A DNA stretch of 64,000 nt from an uncultured Alteromonadaceae bacterium (GCA_913056495.1 CAJXMO010000006.1:62001-126000), one strand, 5' to 3'; positions 8,904-16,790 are shown, numbered from the stretch's first letter. Notes: generated by a model not told the origin, from the letters alone. Translations and numbers: made by a program.

Positions 8904-9599
8904 TTAGGGTAAATCAAACACTAACGCAGTCACTTGTATTTGGCCAGTATTTAAAAAAGTGACTGTATTTTGATCTGTGATTTTAGCGCCATCACCTTCA
9001 GCTAAAACCTGACCATCCAGCTCTAAATCGCCTTTAACCAAATGAAGATACAATTTACGTCCGGTTTGAATCCTGTAAGTCAGCTCTGAACCAATCGGTA
9101 AAATAAGCTGATGCAATTGCGCATCTTGCTTAATTTTCAAACTGTCATTGTCCCCACCCGGCGAAACAATAGTAGTCAACCCGGGGTGCTGGCCAAATGC
9201 TTTTTGCTGATAACCCGGCTCACCGTCAAACTCATCTGGCTCAATCCAAATTTGCAAAAATCTTAATATCTGAGTATCAGATGCATTATATTCACTGTGA
9301 TATATTCCCTTACCTGCAGACATTAACTGAAACTCTCCGGCAGGCACAGTTTCTATATTACCCGTACTGTCTTTATGCGCAATTTCACCTTCAAGCACAT
9401 AGCTGATAATCTCCATATTTTGATGACCATGGGTTGCAAATCCGCCAGCTGGGCTAACTGTATCATCATTAATTACGCGCAGCGCTGAAAACCCCATCTG
9501 ATCTGGATCATAATACTGTCCGAAGGAGAAAGTATGACGGCTGTTAAGCCAGCCAAAGCTGGCTTGTCCGCGATCTTTTGCTTTTCGAGTTTGAATCAT
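8904..9599 (-). CDS. pirin family protein
   Basis: A 231-residue bicupin of the pirin family. The N-terminal cupin holds the metal ligands in HGHQNMEIISYVLEGEIAH (about 57-75) and a downstream GKGIYHSEYN (about 95-104). The early RHTFSFGQYYDPDQMGF block is diagnostic. Some pirins are quercetin 2,3-dioxygenases, others are regulators; sequence does not decide here. Seventeen bases separate it from the upstream doxX gene on the same strand, indicating one transcript. Confidence 0.92.
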   Translation of the reverse strand: MIQTRKAKDRGQASFGWLNSRHTFSFGQYYDPDQMGFSALRVINDDTVSPAGGFATHGHQNMEIISYVLEGEIAHKDSTGNIETVPAGEFQLMSAGKGIYHSEYNASDTQILRFLQIWIEPDEFDGEPGYQQKAFGQHPGLTTIVSPGGDNDSLKIKQDAQLHQLILPIGSELTYRIQTGRKLYLHLVKGDLELDGQVLAEGDGAKITDQNTVTFLNTGQIQVTALVFDLP

Positions 9600-9615
9600 A
9601 AATTCACCTCAGGTT

Positions 9616-10065
9616 TTATTTAAGCAATTTTTGTTTAATTACAGAGTCAAGCGCCAGCTTGCCGCTGCCCGAAATAGCCAGAGATACGCTTGCCGCCAGT
9701 AACGCCAGACCAAATTCATAACCATTGTTTGACATAAACAAACCGTTCGCAAAATGTACTGAAAAAATCGCAACAACCATAGTTAACGCCAGTACAACAG
9801 CTGCCGGACGGGTTAATAAACCCAACAAAATAAACAAGCCACCAAAAAACTCACCGCTTCCGGCTAACAGCGCCATTAAATAACCTGGTGCCAGACCAAT
9901 TGACTCCATCCAGCCGCCCGTACCTTCAAGGCCATAGCCACCAAACCAACCAAATAGTTTTTGCGCGCCATGCGCCATAAAAATAATGCCAACCGGAATT
10001 CTAAGTGCCAATGGCGCTAACACAGCATTGGATTCTACAAGTTTATTCATTAAATTTTTCATCAT
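9616..10065 (-). CDS. DoxX family membrane protein
   Basis: A 149-residue four-helix membrane protein of the DoxX/DoxD family. The RIPVGIIFMAHGAQKLFGWFGG segment at about 23-44 is the family signature. GAGGAAAC precedes two adjacent ATG codons (10065 and 10062); the first is listed. It is the first gene of the doxX-pirin-GST transcript and is divergent from a LysR gene 142 bases away, which probably controls it. Members are linked to thiol or quinone redox stress. Confidence 0.9.
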   Translation of the reverse strand: MMKNLMNKLVESNAVLAPLALRIPVGIIFMAHGAQKLFGWFGGYGLEGTGGWMESIGLAPGYLMALLAGSGEFFGGLFILLGLLTRPAAVVLALTMVVAIFSVHFANGLFMSNNGYEFGLALLAASVSLAISGSGKLALDSVIKQKLLK

Positions 10066-10207
10066 GTTTCCTCAATAATTTTAAATTTCAATAAGTGTAC
10101 AGGAAGTGCTTCCTGAAAAGGTTGATACTGAGTATAGTCATGCTAAGCTAAACAAAAAACCGAAACATTTTGAGCTATTAATTCAAATATTTTGAACATA
10201 ATAAATA

Positions 10208-11101
10208 ATGCATTCTTCTATCACATTAGACGCACTCAGAGCCTTAGATGCGATTGACAAAACCGGTAGTTTTGCTGCAGCAGCCAAACACTTGTATAAA
10301 GTCCCCTCGGCGCTCACCTATACAATCAAAAAACTGGAAGAGGAATTAGCCGTTCCCTTGTTTGATCGTTCAAAACAAAGAGCGGTTTTAACACCAGCCG
10401 GGCAGTTAGTGCTCGAACAGGGACGCGAGATTTTATTGGCGACAAACCGCATGTTCGATTCAGTTAAACAATTAGAATCCGGCTGGGAGCTGGAAATTAA
10501 AATCGCTCGCGATACAGTTGTGCCTTTTACACCGCTTTTTAACCTGGTAAATGAATTTAATCAGCTTAAACAAGATGTTGATATCAGTTTGAGTGAAGAA
10601 GTGCTGGCCGGTGGCTGGGATGCACTGCAGAATAAACGGGCAGATATTGCCATTGGCGTTTCCGGCGAACTCCCCAAAGGATTATTTAACCTGCATAAAA
10701 TGGGCTCAATTCGGTTTAGTTTTATGGTTGCAGCCAAACATCCACTGGCTCAAATTAAACACACACTAGACGCTGACGACTTACAAGCTTTTCCGGCGAT
10801 AGTCGTAGCCGATACAGCACAAATTCTACCCGGTCGAAGTTCTGGCCTGTTTGACAGCAAACAGGTAATTCGCGTACATAATATGGCCACAAAAGTCGCA
10901 GCTCAGGCTCAAGGAATTGGCGTTGGTTTTTTACCGTTACACCTGGCCAAACCTTATCTAAGCACTGGTGAACTGGTTGAAAAAACCTGCTCCATTCCAA
11001 GACCCGATATAGATTTATACCTAGCCTGGAATAAAGGACAGCAAGGCAATGCATTGAATTGGTTCATCGAACAGCTCAAATCTGTAGACTGGCAATTTTA
11101 A
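10208..11101 (+). CDS. LysR family transcriptional regulator
   Basis: A 297-residue LysR-type regulator. Residues 5-65 are the winged helix-turn-helix (LDALRALDAIDKTGSFAAAA, then a recognition helix ending in LEEEL), and residues 90-295 form the periplasmic-binding-like effector domain. It is divergent from doxX-pirin-GST; the short shared promoter region suggests it regulates those genes and itself. Its effector is unknown, although this arrangement elsewhere responds to electrophiles or quinones. Confidence 0.9.
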   Translation: MHSSITLDALRALDAIDKTGSFAAAAKHLYKVPSALTYTIKKLEEELAVPLFDRSKQRAVLTPAGQLVLEQGREILLATNRMFDSVKQLESGWELEIKIARDTVVPFTPLFNLVNEFNQLKQDVDISLSEEVLAGGWDALQNKRADIAIGVSGELPKGLFNLHKMGSIRFSFMVAAKHPLAQIKHTLDADDLQAFPAIVVADTAQILPGRSSGLFDSKQVIRVHNMATKVAAQAQGIGVGFLPLHLAKPYLSTGELVEKTCSIPRPDIDLYLAWNKGQQGNALNWFIEQLKSVDWQF

Positions 11102-11166
11102 AAAGCGCATTAAACGAATTCGTTATCGTCATATCAAAAAAACTGGCAAGATGGCTGTGATACTGA

Positions 11167-11247
11167 ATTCAATGCTTAGAGACTGTGTTTGGTGGGAAGC
11201 GCCAAAAGTTTAAAATTAACTATTGACGCCATAGTCTCTTGTTAGTT
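11167..11247 (-). other. degenerate attC-like recombination site
   Basis: Read on the minus strand, it starts with AACTAAC at the stop codon of the adjacent cassette gene. It has inner arms AGAGACT / AGTCTCT (11233-11239 pairing with 11178-11184) and ends in ATTGAAT, one base from a GTTRRRY core. The stop codon overlapping the left box is typical of integron cassettes. The core mismatch suggests decay. This would be the last site of the array. Confidence 0.45.
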
Positions 11248-11607
11248 ACCGATTAACCTACTGATTGGATAAGCGAAAGTTCCATAAACAAGTCCTCCAA
11301 GAAATAATGACATGTAAATAGAGATGAACCAAGAAAACACTAATTTAAAATAATAGATTGGTAACAGGAAAACCGAACTGCTAGGCAAAGGCTTTTTAGG
11401 TAAACCGCGACAAAAAATTAGTAGAAAAAGTAATGCAGTACTCCAAAATAAACCTAAAAGAATAAGTACATGGGGCAGCTCTGTTATTGGAATGTTTTCC
11501 CCAAGTTCGGCTCTAGGCAAATACAAAAATGCAGACACACCGAAAAGAATCACACACAAAAGCACAAGCCACAGATGAGGCTTTAGAAATTGTGAAAGTT
11601 TAAACAT
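11242..11607 (-). CDS. cassette-encoded membrane protein, unknown
   Basis: A 121-residue protein with three or four hydrophobic segments (about 10-29, 46-67, 83-105 and a weaker C-terminal one). No family recognised. A start at 11622 would lie 4 bases from the attC core; the ATG at 11607 (MFKLSQFL) looks better, though neither has a clear ribosome binding site. It is bounded by an attC-like site on each side and runs in the same direction as the other cassettes, so it is read here as an integron gene cassette. Function unknown. Confidence 0.6.
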   Translation of the reverse strand: MFKLSQFLKPHLWLVLLCVILFGVSAFLYLPRAELGENIPITELPHVLILLGLFWSTALLFLLIFCRGLPKKPLPSSSVFLLPIYYFKLVFSWFISIYMSLFLGGLVYGTFAYPISRLIGN

Positions 11608-11626
11608 GATGCATGGTGTCATAGGT

Positions 11627-11682
11627 AACTAACGCTCTAATCAGCCGACGCTTTAGCGGTCGGCTGCATTAGCTTGTTGGAC
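11627..11682 (-). other. integron attC site
   Basis: On the minus strand this reads GTCCAAC, then CAGCCGACC, a short loop, a complementary GTCGGCTG, and finally GTTAGTT. This is the order of R-box, L-box, loop, L-box and R-box found in attC sites of about 60 bases such as those of aadA cassettes. Left box RYYYAAC is perfect; right box GTTRRRY has one mismatch. Orientation agrees with the minus-strand genes. Confidence 0.8.
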
Positions 11683-11708
11683 GAAGCCGCTACGCGGCAG
11701 AATAAAGA

Positions 11709-11782
11709 GATCGTGGCTTTAATTAAATAACGGCTAATACCGGCCGCTATTTAATTGGAGTCCACTATGAACCGCCACGATC
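11709..11782 (+). repeat. nested inverted repeats at the left end of the IS91-type element
   Basis: Outer arms GATCGTGGC (11709-11717) and GCCACGATC (11774-11782) enclose a second near-palindrome (TTAAATAACGGC ... GGCCGCTATTTAA, about 11723-11755). The right outer arm lies in the first codons of the recombinase reading frame, so an RNA fold could cover its ribosome binding site. It may also be the termination end of the element. Confidence 0.5.
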
Positions 11783-12708
11783 AAACTCAATTTAATACTT
11801 TATATTTAACTTATATCAACTAGTTAAAATTGCAAGGTAAAAGCGATAAAACCATTGAATGTTATTCTCACGCTTTACGCCAAATTGCCCACTTTTTTGA
11901 TTGCTGCCCGGATAACTTATCCGTTGAAGATTTAAAACGCTACTTTCTCTATCTGGTTGATAATAAGTCATGGAACGCGGTTAAAATTGCCCGCAATGCC
12001 ATTCAGTTTTGCTATAAACATGTATTGCACCGCCCGTGGACTTGGGTCGATATTGTTAAGCCGCCCAAAGTGCAAACCGCTCAGGATGTTTTATCCTTGC
12101 ATGAAATTGAGCTCATTATTAACGCCACGCGCAAACTCAGTTATCAAACTTATTTTTTAGTCACTTATAGTTTAGGCCTGCGTTTAAGTGAGGCGCTGAA
12201 TCTACAAGTTTCAGATATTGACAGTCATTTAATGCGCGTGCATTTACGCTTTACTAAATCTAAAAAAGACCGTTTTGTTCCTCTGCCTCAAGTCACCTTG
12301 CTCGCGCTGCGCCGTTATTGGAAAACCCATCGTCATCCCACTTTGTTGTTTCCCGGTGGTAAAGCGCCTTATGAGCGTAACGGTCAACCTATGGTCATGG
12401 ATAAAGGCGGCGTGCAAAAAGCCATTAAGTTAGTCGCAAAAGAAGTGGGTATCAGTAAAAATGTCCATATTCATACCCTTCGTCATTCAATTGCAACCCA
12501 CATGCTTGAGCGTGGATTAAGTTTGCGCAGCATTCAATTATTTTTAGGCCACGCCAATCCCGATACCACCGCCAAATACACTCGGATGACTCAGGAAACC
12601 GCGCAAAATTCGGCGCTGATGTTAAACGATTTAATGGATACCTTATCCATCCATTGGCAGGGTGAATTATGTGGTGATAGGGGTGATAGTGGTGATAGTC
12701 ATGATTAA
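11767..12708 (+). pseudogene. tyrosine recombinase, interrupted by an in-frame amber codon
   Basis: The frame opens with ATG at 11767 after a TTGGAG ribosome binding site (MNRHDQTQFN...), meets TAG at 11821-11823, then continues for 294 codons. The residue before the break and the LKLQGKSDKTIECYSHAL that follows make a normal core-binding domain, so CAG to TAG is the simplest explanation. The catalytic domain is intact: R in GLRLSEAL, K in TKSKKDRF, HTLRH, and HANPDTTAKYTR with the final Tyr. A TTG at 11830 could restart translation and lose about 21 residues. The 3' end overlaps the transposase gene by 8 bases. It belongs with IS91-associated recombinases rather than integron IntI; the extra IntI motif was not seen. 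Confidence 0.75.
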
Positions 12709-13756
12709 TCTTGCCACTATTGCTCGCTTATATGGTGAGCAGATGCAGTTAAAATACGCCAATCAAATGCGACCTGAGCACAGGCGTGCGCTGGATGATA
12801 TTCAATTATGTCATACCCCATTACTCGGTCATATTGAATACCGGTGCCGTGATTGCGATAAGCATCAACAAAGTTACCCATCCTGCGGTAATCGACATTG
12901 CCCCGGTTGCCAACAGCATCATAATGCGCAGTGGTTACAACGCCAGCAACAACGACTGTTACCTGCGCAATATTATTTAGTGACCTTTACCTTGCCCAAA
13001 CAATGGCGTGGCTTATGTTATGGCTATCAGAAAACCGTGTTTAATGCTTTATTTCAAAGTGCTGCCGATACCTTAGCCAGCTTTTTTAACCGTGATAAAC
13101 AACTTGGGCCTCAACATGGCTGTTGTATGGTGTTGCATACCCATTCACGCCAACTTGAATTTCATCCGCATGTTCATTGTATCGTGCCTGCGCTGGCAAT
13201 GGATAAGTCAGGTCAGCTGATTAAGCAAAAAAGCGGACGTTACCTGTTTAATGCTGACAACTTAGCCAAGGTCTTTAGAGGTAAAATGCACCAAGCCTTA
13301 ACCGATGCAAAGCTCAAAGCGCCTCATTCCCCTAAACACTGGGTGGCTGATTGCCAGCATGTTGGTCAGGGTGAACAAGCCCTCATTTATTTATCTCGTT
13401 ACTTATATCGCGGGGTGATTGCTGAAAAAAATATGCTAGCGCTAAGTAACCACAAAGTGACCTGGCAATATAAAGACAGCAACACGAAACAGTTTGTCTC
13501 GCGCATAGATAACGCCGTTGATTTTTTATGGCGCGTGATAAAACACACTTTACCAAAAGGCTTTCGCCGCAGCCGCAATATGGGTTTGCTGCATGGCAAT
13601 GCCAAACTCAAGCTCAGGCGTATTCAACTCTGGTTAAAAGTGAAACTATCTGAGATAACACTAAAACCAAGACCCAAGATAATGTGCCCTTGCTGCCATC
13701 ATGAAATGGTGTGTACCGGCGTGGTGCGTAAACGAATGAATATGACGACGAGGTAA
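12701..13756 (+). CDS. IS91-family transposase
   Basis: A 351-residue HUH-type transposase. The start at 12701 overlaps the recombinase stop (ATGATTAA) and gives the family N-terminus INLATIARLYG; an upstream start at 12662 is less likely. A zinc-binding region holds C-x2-C ... SCGNRHCPGCQ at about 50-75. The metal-binding HUH motif is FHPHVHCIV near 155, and tyrosines of the relaxase type are in YLSRYLYRG near 245. It ends in a C-terminal CPCCHHEM zinc pair. It nicks and transfers single strands in rolling-circle transposition. The ORF seems complete, although its partner recombinase is broken. Confidence 0.88.
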   Translation: MINLATIARLYGEQMQLKYANQMRPEHRRALDDIQLCHTPLLGHIEYRCRDCDKHQQSYPSCGNRHCPGCQQHHNAQWLQRQQQRLLPAQYYLVTFTLPKQWRGLCYGYQKTVFNALFQSAADTLASFFNRDKQLGPQHGCCMVLHTHSRQLEFHPHVHCIVPALAMDKSGQLIKQKSGRYLFNADNLAKVFRGKMHQALTDAKLKAPHSPKHWVADCQHVGQGEQALIYLSRYLYRGVIAEKNMLALSNHKVTWQYKDSNTKQFVSRIDNAVDFLWRVIKHTLPKGFRRSRNMGLLHGNAKLKLRRIQLWLKVKLSEITLKPRPKIMCPCCHHEMVCTGVVRKRMNMTTR

Positions 13757-13835
13757 AACAAGGAGGTGTGTACGGCTGCATGGATGATGGCTCACCTAAG
13801 GCATTAAACAAACTGACAGGAGAAAAAACTAACAT

Positions 13836-14056
13836 GAAAACAATGCGTTAAACATCACGACCGAAAACGGTCTAGACTCACTCGCCTTGAAAAAAGTCAA
13901 CCATGACGACAACTTTATTTATTTCCTATATAAGCAGAACTTAACACCGGGCTTGTGACGTGCAAGGATGCACTAATGCCGTGACTGCAGGATGCAGAGG
14001 AATGGTCCAACAATAGGATCAAGTTGCGGCTTCGCGCAACCTATCCTTATTTATTA
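13836..14056 (-). mobile_element. group II intron 5' segment (truncated copy)
   Basis: About 220 bases almost identical to 15253-15474, the 5' part of the other intron in this island. It includes the hairpin GTTGCG-CGAAGC-CGCAAC typical of a folded domain I. The 5' GTGCG is missing here: similarity begins at ATAATAAATAAGG, inside the stop codon region of the adjacent gene. The rest of the intron is absent, replaced by the IS91-type element. Confidence 0.62.
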
Positions 14057-14599
14057 TGTTTTTTCCCACTTGTACCAAGGTCCATGGTGTTCTCGGTAGT
14101 AAGCCTTATAATTTTGCTGACAATAACAACATATACAAAGCTCATAATCTGGCCAGCCGTTTTCGAGCTTTGTTTTCTCCACGACCTTTATATACCCTAG
14201 CCTTTCTTCTTTCAACGGAGTATACAGGGAAGCCATTGTATATAAATTACAAAGACACTGTTCTGTAGATTTAACAAAGTCTAATTTAAATATTGCAAAA
14301 TGAGGATATCGCCTTCCATCATAAAAATAATCAGAATGACCAATTCGAGAACCGAGAATAAGAGCTGATGCCTCAGATATTGGCTTCAAGTGTTTAGAAA
14401 GAGATTTGAGCCTACCAACATCTCTCAATTCAATAATTTCATTTAAAGCATTACTATGCTCATCTAAATCACCTGAAAAAAGCTTGGCAAATAGAGGATC
14501 TTTTTCGTTTTTGGCAAAAACCATCAGCAGCTTTTTAAAAAAGCCAATTGAACAGGAAATCCAAATTAAAATGATTAATAAGAGCAGAATGTAAATCAT
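14054..14599 (-). CDS. unknown protein with N-terminal membrane anchor (cassette candidate)
   Basis: A 181-residue protein with one hydrophobic segment at about residues 2-20. A cytoplasmic part of unknown type follows, with a cysteine-rich end (ELCICCYCQQNY, about 155-166). The ORF can start at 14611, but that ATG lies in the conserved 3' end of the group II intron (CTACCATGAC is shared with the second intron remnant), so the ATG at 14599 is preferred. Its stop lies at the edge of the truncated intron copy. No family recognised; no conserved enzymatic motif seen. Confidence 0.55.
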   Translation of the reverse strand: MIYILLLLIILIWISCSIGFFKKLLMVFAKNEKDPLFAKLFSGDLDEHSNALNEIIELRDVGRLKSLSKHLKPISEASALILGSRIGHSDYFYDGRRYPHFAIFKLDFVKSTEQCLCNLYTMASLYTPLKEERLGYIKVVEKTKLENGWPDYELCICCYCQQNYKAYYREHHGPWYKWEKT

Positions 14600-14644
14600 A
14601 AAAACAGTCATGGTAGAACGACCCAGTACTGAGCCGCCCCCATA

Positions 14645-14679
14645 CAGATCCGGACGTGCGGAATTACCGCATCCGGCTC
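14645..14679 (-). ncRNA. group II intron domain V
   Basis: A 35-base catalytic hairpin, GAGCCGGATGCGG-TAAT-TCCGCACGTCCGGATCT on the minus strand when its arms are joined. The AGC triad position, the GNRA-like loop and the bulge match the domain V consensus. It is followed by GTATGGGGGCGGC as in related introns. Confidence 0.85.
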
Positions 14680-14716
14680 TTCATTAATATCATTGCCCGT
14701 GTAAAACACAAAGCCC

Positions 14717-15266
14717 CTAATACCAGTCTACTGCAATCAACCGCTTGCTGACCCGTAGTGGTTTTATTTGAAAATATCCTAACATATCTTTAAAACCTAA
14801 CCAGTTAAAACTCTGTCTTTGACTGCGCCTATTTAACCATTTGTATAAGGTATGCAGTACAAAGTTGTATATCCTGCTAATACTTTTACTATTGTCCGGT
14901 AGCCCAAAGTAATTTTGAATGCCTACCAGTTTTCGCTTGAGTCTCGGCATGGTTATATTCAGTCGTTTTCGAACGATTTTGCTTTACCCATTAGTATAGC
15001 TCACTCAGCATAAGTTTATGCTTTTTCCGACTCGTAACCCGTTTTAATCTTGGCTCGCCTTGACGGTCTTTGCCCCAGTAACATTCAAACCCTAAGAAGT
15101 TAATTCTTCTGTCTGGTTTTCCGCTTGGGTGAAAGCGGCTGAATCTTATGAGGAGCGTTTTATCTTTTGCCAGCTCTAAATTAAACTTTCTTAATCTATT
15201 GCCCAGTATTCGATAAAACAGCTGTGCATCTTGTCGATATTGAAATGCGGTGATAAAACAATGCAT
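14717..15266 (-). pseudogene. group II intron reverse transcriptase/maturase remnant
   Basis: Two fragments in different frames. The first (14991-15266, 91 residues) starts in the FITAFQYRQDA segment after the lost YADD motif and includes LRKFNLEL, FSRFHPSG and FLGFECYWG. The second (14717-14980, frame shifted) holds LKRKLVGIQNYFGLPDNSKS and YKWLNRRSQRQSF, the maturase/thumb region. The N-terminal two thirds, including the catalytic aspartates, are deleted, so the protein cannot work. Confidence 0.85.
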
Positions 15267-15469
15267 TAAACATCACGGCCGAAAACGGTCTAGCTTCACT
15301 CGCCTTGAAAAAAGGTCAGCCATGACAACAAATTTATTTCCTATATAAGCAGAACCCGACACCGGACTTGTGACGTGCAAGGAAGCACTAATGCCGTGAC
15401 TGCAGGATGCAGAGGAAACGGCCCAACAATAGGATCAAGTTGCGGCTTCGCGCAACCTATCCTTATTTA

Positions 15470-15910
15470 TTATACGCACAAAATTTCGACTTGCTTAATG
15501 GCGTTAGAGAACACCTTATGACATTTAAATTTCGGACTATCTCCGAGCTTATGCCAGAAAAAGTTAAACTCATGGCCACCATCATCTTGCGTGTAAAAAC
15601 TCCAGTTATTCGGCAGGTCTTCCGTAACTTCACAAAGAACAAAATGCCAAAGTTGATTTTGAAAACCGCTTTCCCAAATACCTAGATACTTGGTACTGGA
15701 AACTTTGGATATACCCGATTCCTCTTTAAGCTCCCTAAGTGCTGCACTTTCCACTGAGCTGTCGGTTAATTCTAATGTCCCTTTTACCAACTGCACATCA
15801 GCTAAAGGATGTTCAAATAGCAGTAATTCTAGAGTAGCAAGTGAGTTTCGAAGTACAACAGGACACACTTTGACTTCTCTATTTTTAATCCTTTTGGTCA
15901 CTGAACTCAC
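15470..15910 (-). CDS. NUDIX hydrolase (cassette-encoded)
   Basis: A protein of about 146 residues. The Nudix segment ends in AALRELKEESGI (about 60-71) with the metal-binding REL-x-EES-x core. The glutamate expected 8 residues before the Arg is Ser here, so the box is imperfect. GHEFNFFWHKL near 120 matches the fold of small NTP pyrophosphohydrolases. The open frame reaches 15931, but those first codons lie in the attC-like core, so GTG at 15910 or GTG at 15901 is the likely start. The last codons (Cys-Val-stop) come from the first bases of the intron, so the native C-terminus may differ. Substrate unknown. Confidence 0.72.
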   Translation of the reverse strand: MSSVTKRIKNREVKVCPVVLRNSLATLELLLFEHPLADVQLVKGTLELTDSSVESAALRELKEESGISKVSSTKYLGIWESGFQNQLWHFVLCEVTEDLPNNWSFYTQDDGGHEFNFFWHKLGDSPKFKCHKVFSNAIKQVEILCV

Positions 15911-15916
15911 CTGTGC

Positions 15917-16069
15917 ATATAACGCCACCACCCGCTGAACGCATTTGGCTAAAATTTGTAATAAAATGGAGCATAGCGGAATTTCAAATTTTAGCCAAGT
16001 AGTGAGGTCGGTGTGATTGGCCTTATTAGATTTGAGCGACGAAAAGCTCGCATAAACACAGTGCTATGC
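15917..16069 (-). other. attC-like site (long form, degenerate)
   Basis: The minus-strand end GTGGTGGCGTTATATGC resembles an attC core. The inner part has a 13-base stem TTGGCTAAAATTT / AAATTTTAGCCAA. The left box at GCATAGC (16063-16069) is weak. Similar TTGGCTAAAAT blocks occur in the two other long sites of the island (about 16752 and 17683). Confidence 0.45.
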
Positions 16070-16074
16070 AAAGC

Positions 16075-16416
16075 CTATAAATCATACGATTTTCTAAATT
16101 GTGAATAATACTTCATTGTTATCAAAACAAATTGAACGCTAGCAACTGCTAAACCCACTGCTAAAAAATACACGTTTTCGCTGTAATTATATGTGGCAAT
16201 AGATGACCATAAAATGTATATGGCGTTAATACCAACAAAGCTAATTACATTTACGTGCTTTTCAAATTGCAAGCCAACTGGGTACTTATTTAAAGAAAGT
16301 ATCTTTAAGATAAAGACGCCAATATAGAAAAGGACAAAGTTCCAAACTATTGTGTAGATAATCAACTTCATTACTTCAATGAAGAAGTTGAAAATTGTTT
16401 CTAAGACACTGTCCAT
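16075..16416 (-). CDS. cassette-encoded membrane protein, unknown
   Basis: A 113-residue protein with three hydrophobic segments (about 10-42, 56-72, 80-100) and a short basic end. No family recognised. It is bounded downstream by an attC-like site and upstream by a group II intron 3' remnant. The start is the ATG at 16416; GGTAAC upstream is not a good ribosome binding site, so expression may depend on read-through from upstream cassettes. Confidence 0.55.
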   Translation of the reverse strand: MDSVLETIFNFFIEVMKLIIYTIVWNFVLFYIGVFILKILSLNKYPVGLQFEKHVNVISFVGINAIYILWSSIATYNYSENVYFLAVGLAVASVQFVLITMKYYSQFRKSYDL

Positions 16417-16443
16417 TTGTATTTGTTACCTATTTTTTTAATC

Positions 16444-16529
16444 GTCATGGTAGAACGACCCATTGCTGGGCCGCCCCCATACAGATCCGGACTTGCCCCA
16501 TTATCAAAATTAGCACCGCATCCGACTCC
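16444..16529 (-). mobile_element. group II intron 3' end remnant
   Basis: On the minus strand this shows GAGTCGGATGCGG ... GTCCGGATCTGTATGGGGG and a hairpin ending in CTACCATGAC. It is nearly the same as domains V-VI of the intron at 14607-15479, but the domain V loop is expanded to about 20 bases. Only the 3' 90 bases remain. Such a loop change should inactivate catalysis. Confidence 0.7.
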
Positions 16530-16712
16530 TCAATTATATTATTTACCGCGCAGTATGTTGCCTTCGCAAAGTTGCTTAATTTGTTCATTTTCTCCATTTC
16601 ACCCGATAATCACTTAACCAAACTTTAGCTCAACTGAATGTCATGTTTGTACCTTAGTTTTCATACAATATCCAGCCCTACATGTCCGGTGTATGTTTCC
16701 GTTACAAACGCA
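16530..16712 (-). other. cassette remnant without intact gene
   Basis: About 180 bases between the intron 3' remnant and the next attC core. A short minus-strand frame starting at about 16609 (MNKLSNFAKATYCAVNN) runs into the intron boundary and could be the broken start of a lost cassette gene. No family can be named. Confidence 0.3.
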
Positions 16713-16790
16713 ATATAACCGCCAATCCCTTCGTGTAAAGGCAAATAATTGTTGGCTAAAATAGCGACGCAGGAGCATAGCAACTCTTAT
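16713..16790 (-). other. attC-like site
   Basis: The core on the minus strand is GGCGGTTATATTG, matching the GGCGTTATATG end of the 15917 site. A TTGTTGGCTAAAATAGCGACG block lies inside. The left box overlaps the end of the upstream gene but is poorly conserved. Supported mainly by position between cassettes and by the shared core. Confidence 0.45.

Larger units (their letters stand above)
11693..13836 (+). mobile_element. IS91-family element with tyrosine recombinase (boundaries approximate)
   Basis: It contains a tyrosine recombinase gene and an overlapping IS91-family transposase, an arrangement known in IS91 relatives such as ISSod25 of Shewanella. Left limit is placed just after the attC site, at GAAGCCGCTACGCGGC. 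Right limit is placed where similarity to the group II intron segment begins. True ends cannot be fixed without comparison to other copies. IS91 elements move by rolling-circle replication and have no terminal inverted repeats. Confidence 0.7.
14607..15479 (-). mobile_element. group II intron, internally deleted
   Basis: On the minus strand it begins GTGCGTATAA at 15479, a standard group II intron 5' end, and runs to about 14607 after a domain VI-like hairpin (CCCAGTA...ACTGGG type). Domain V is canonical. Length is about 870 bases, against roughly 2 kb or more for intact introns. Most of the reverse transcriptase gene is gone: sequence jumps from the 5' leader straight to a late part of the palm domain near 15255. 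It sits directly after the NUDIX gene in the same direction as the cassettes. Confidence 0.78.

Noticed and set aside
11767..12708. Integron integrase IntI
   Set aside because: The recombinase is coupled to an IS91 transposase, reads opposite to the cassettes and shows no extra IntI motif, so it is assigned to the IS91-type element.
13614..13835. Minus-strand 73-codon frame that might be the start of an intron protein
   Set aside because: Most of it is antisense to the IS91 transposase; no reverse-transcriptase motif is visible.
15407..15685. Plus-strand 92-codon open frame
   Set aside because: It lies across the intron 5' end and antisense to the NUDIX gene; no family resemblance.
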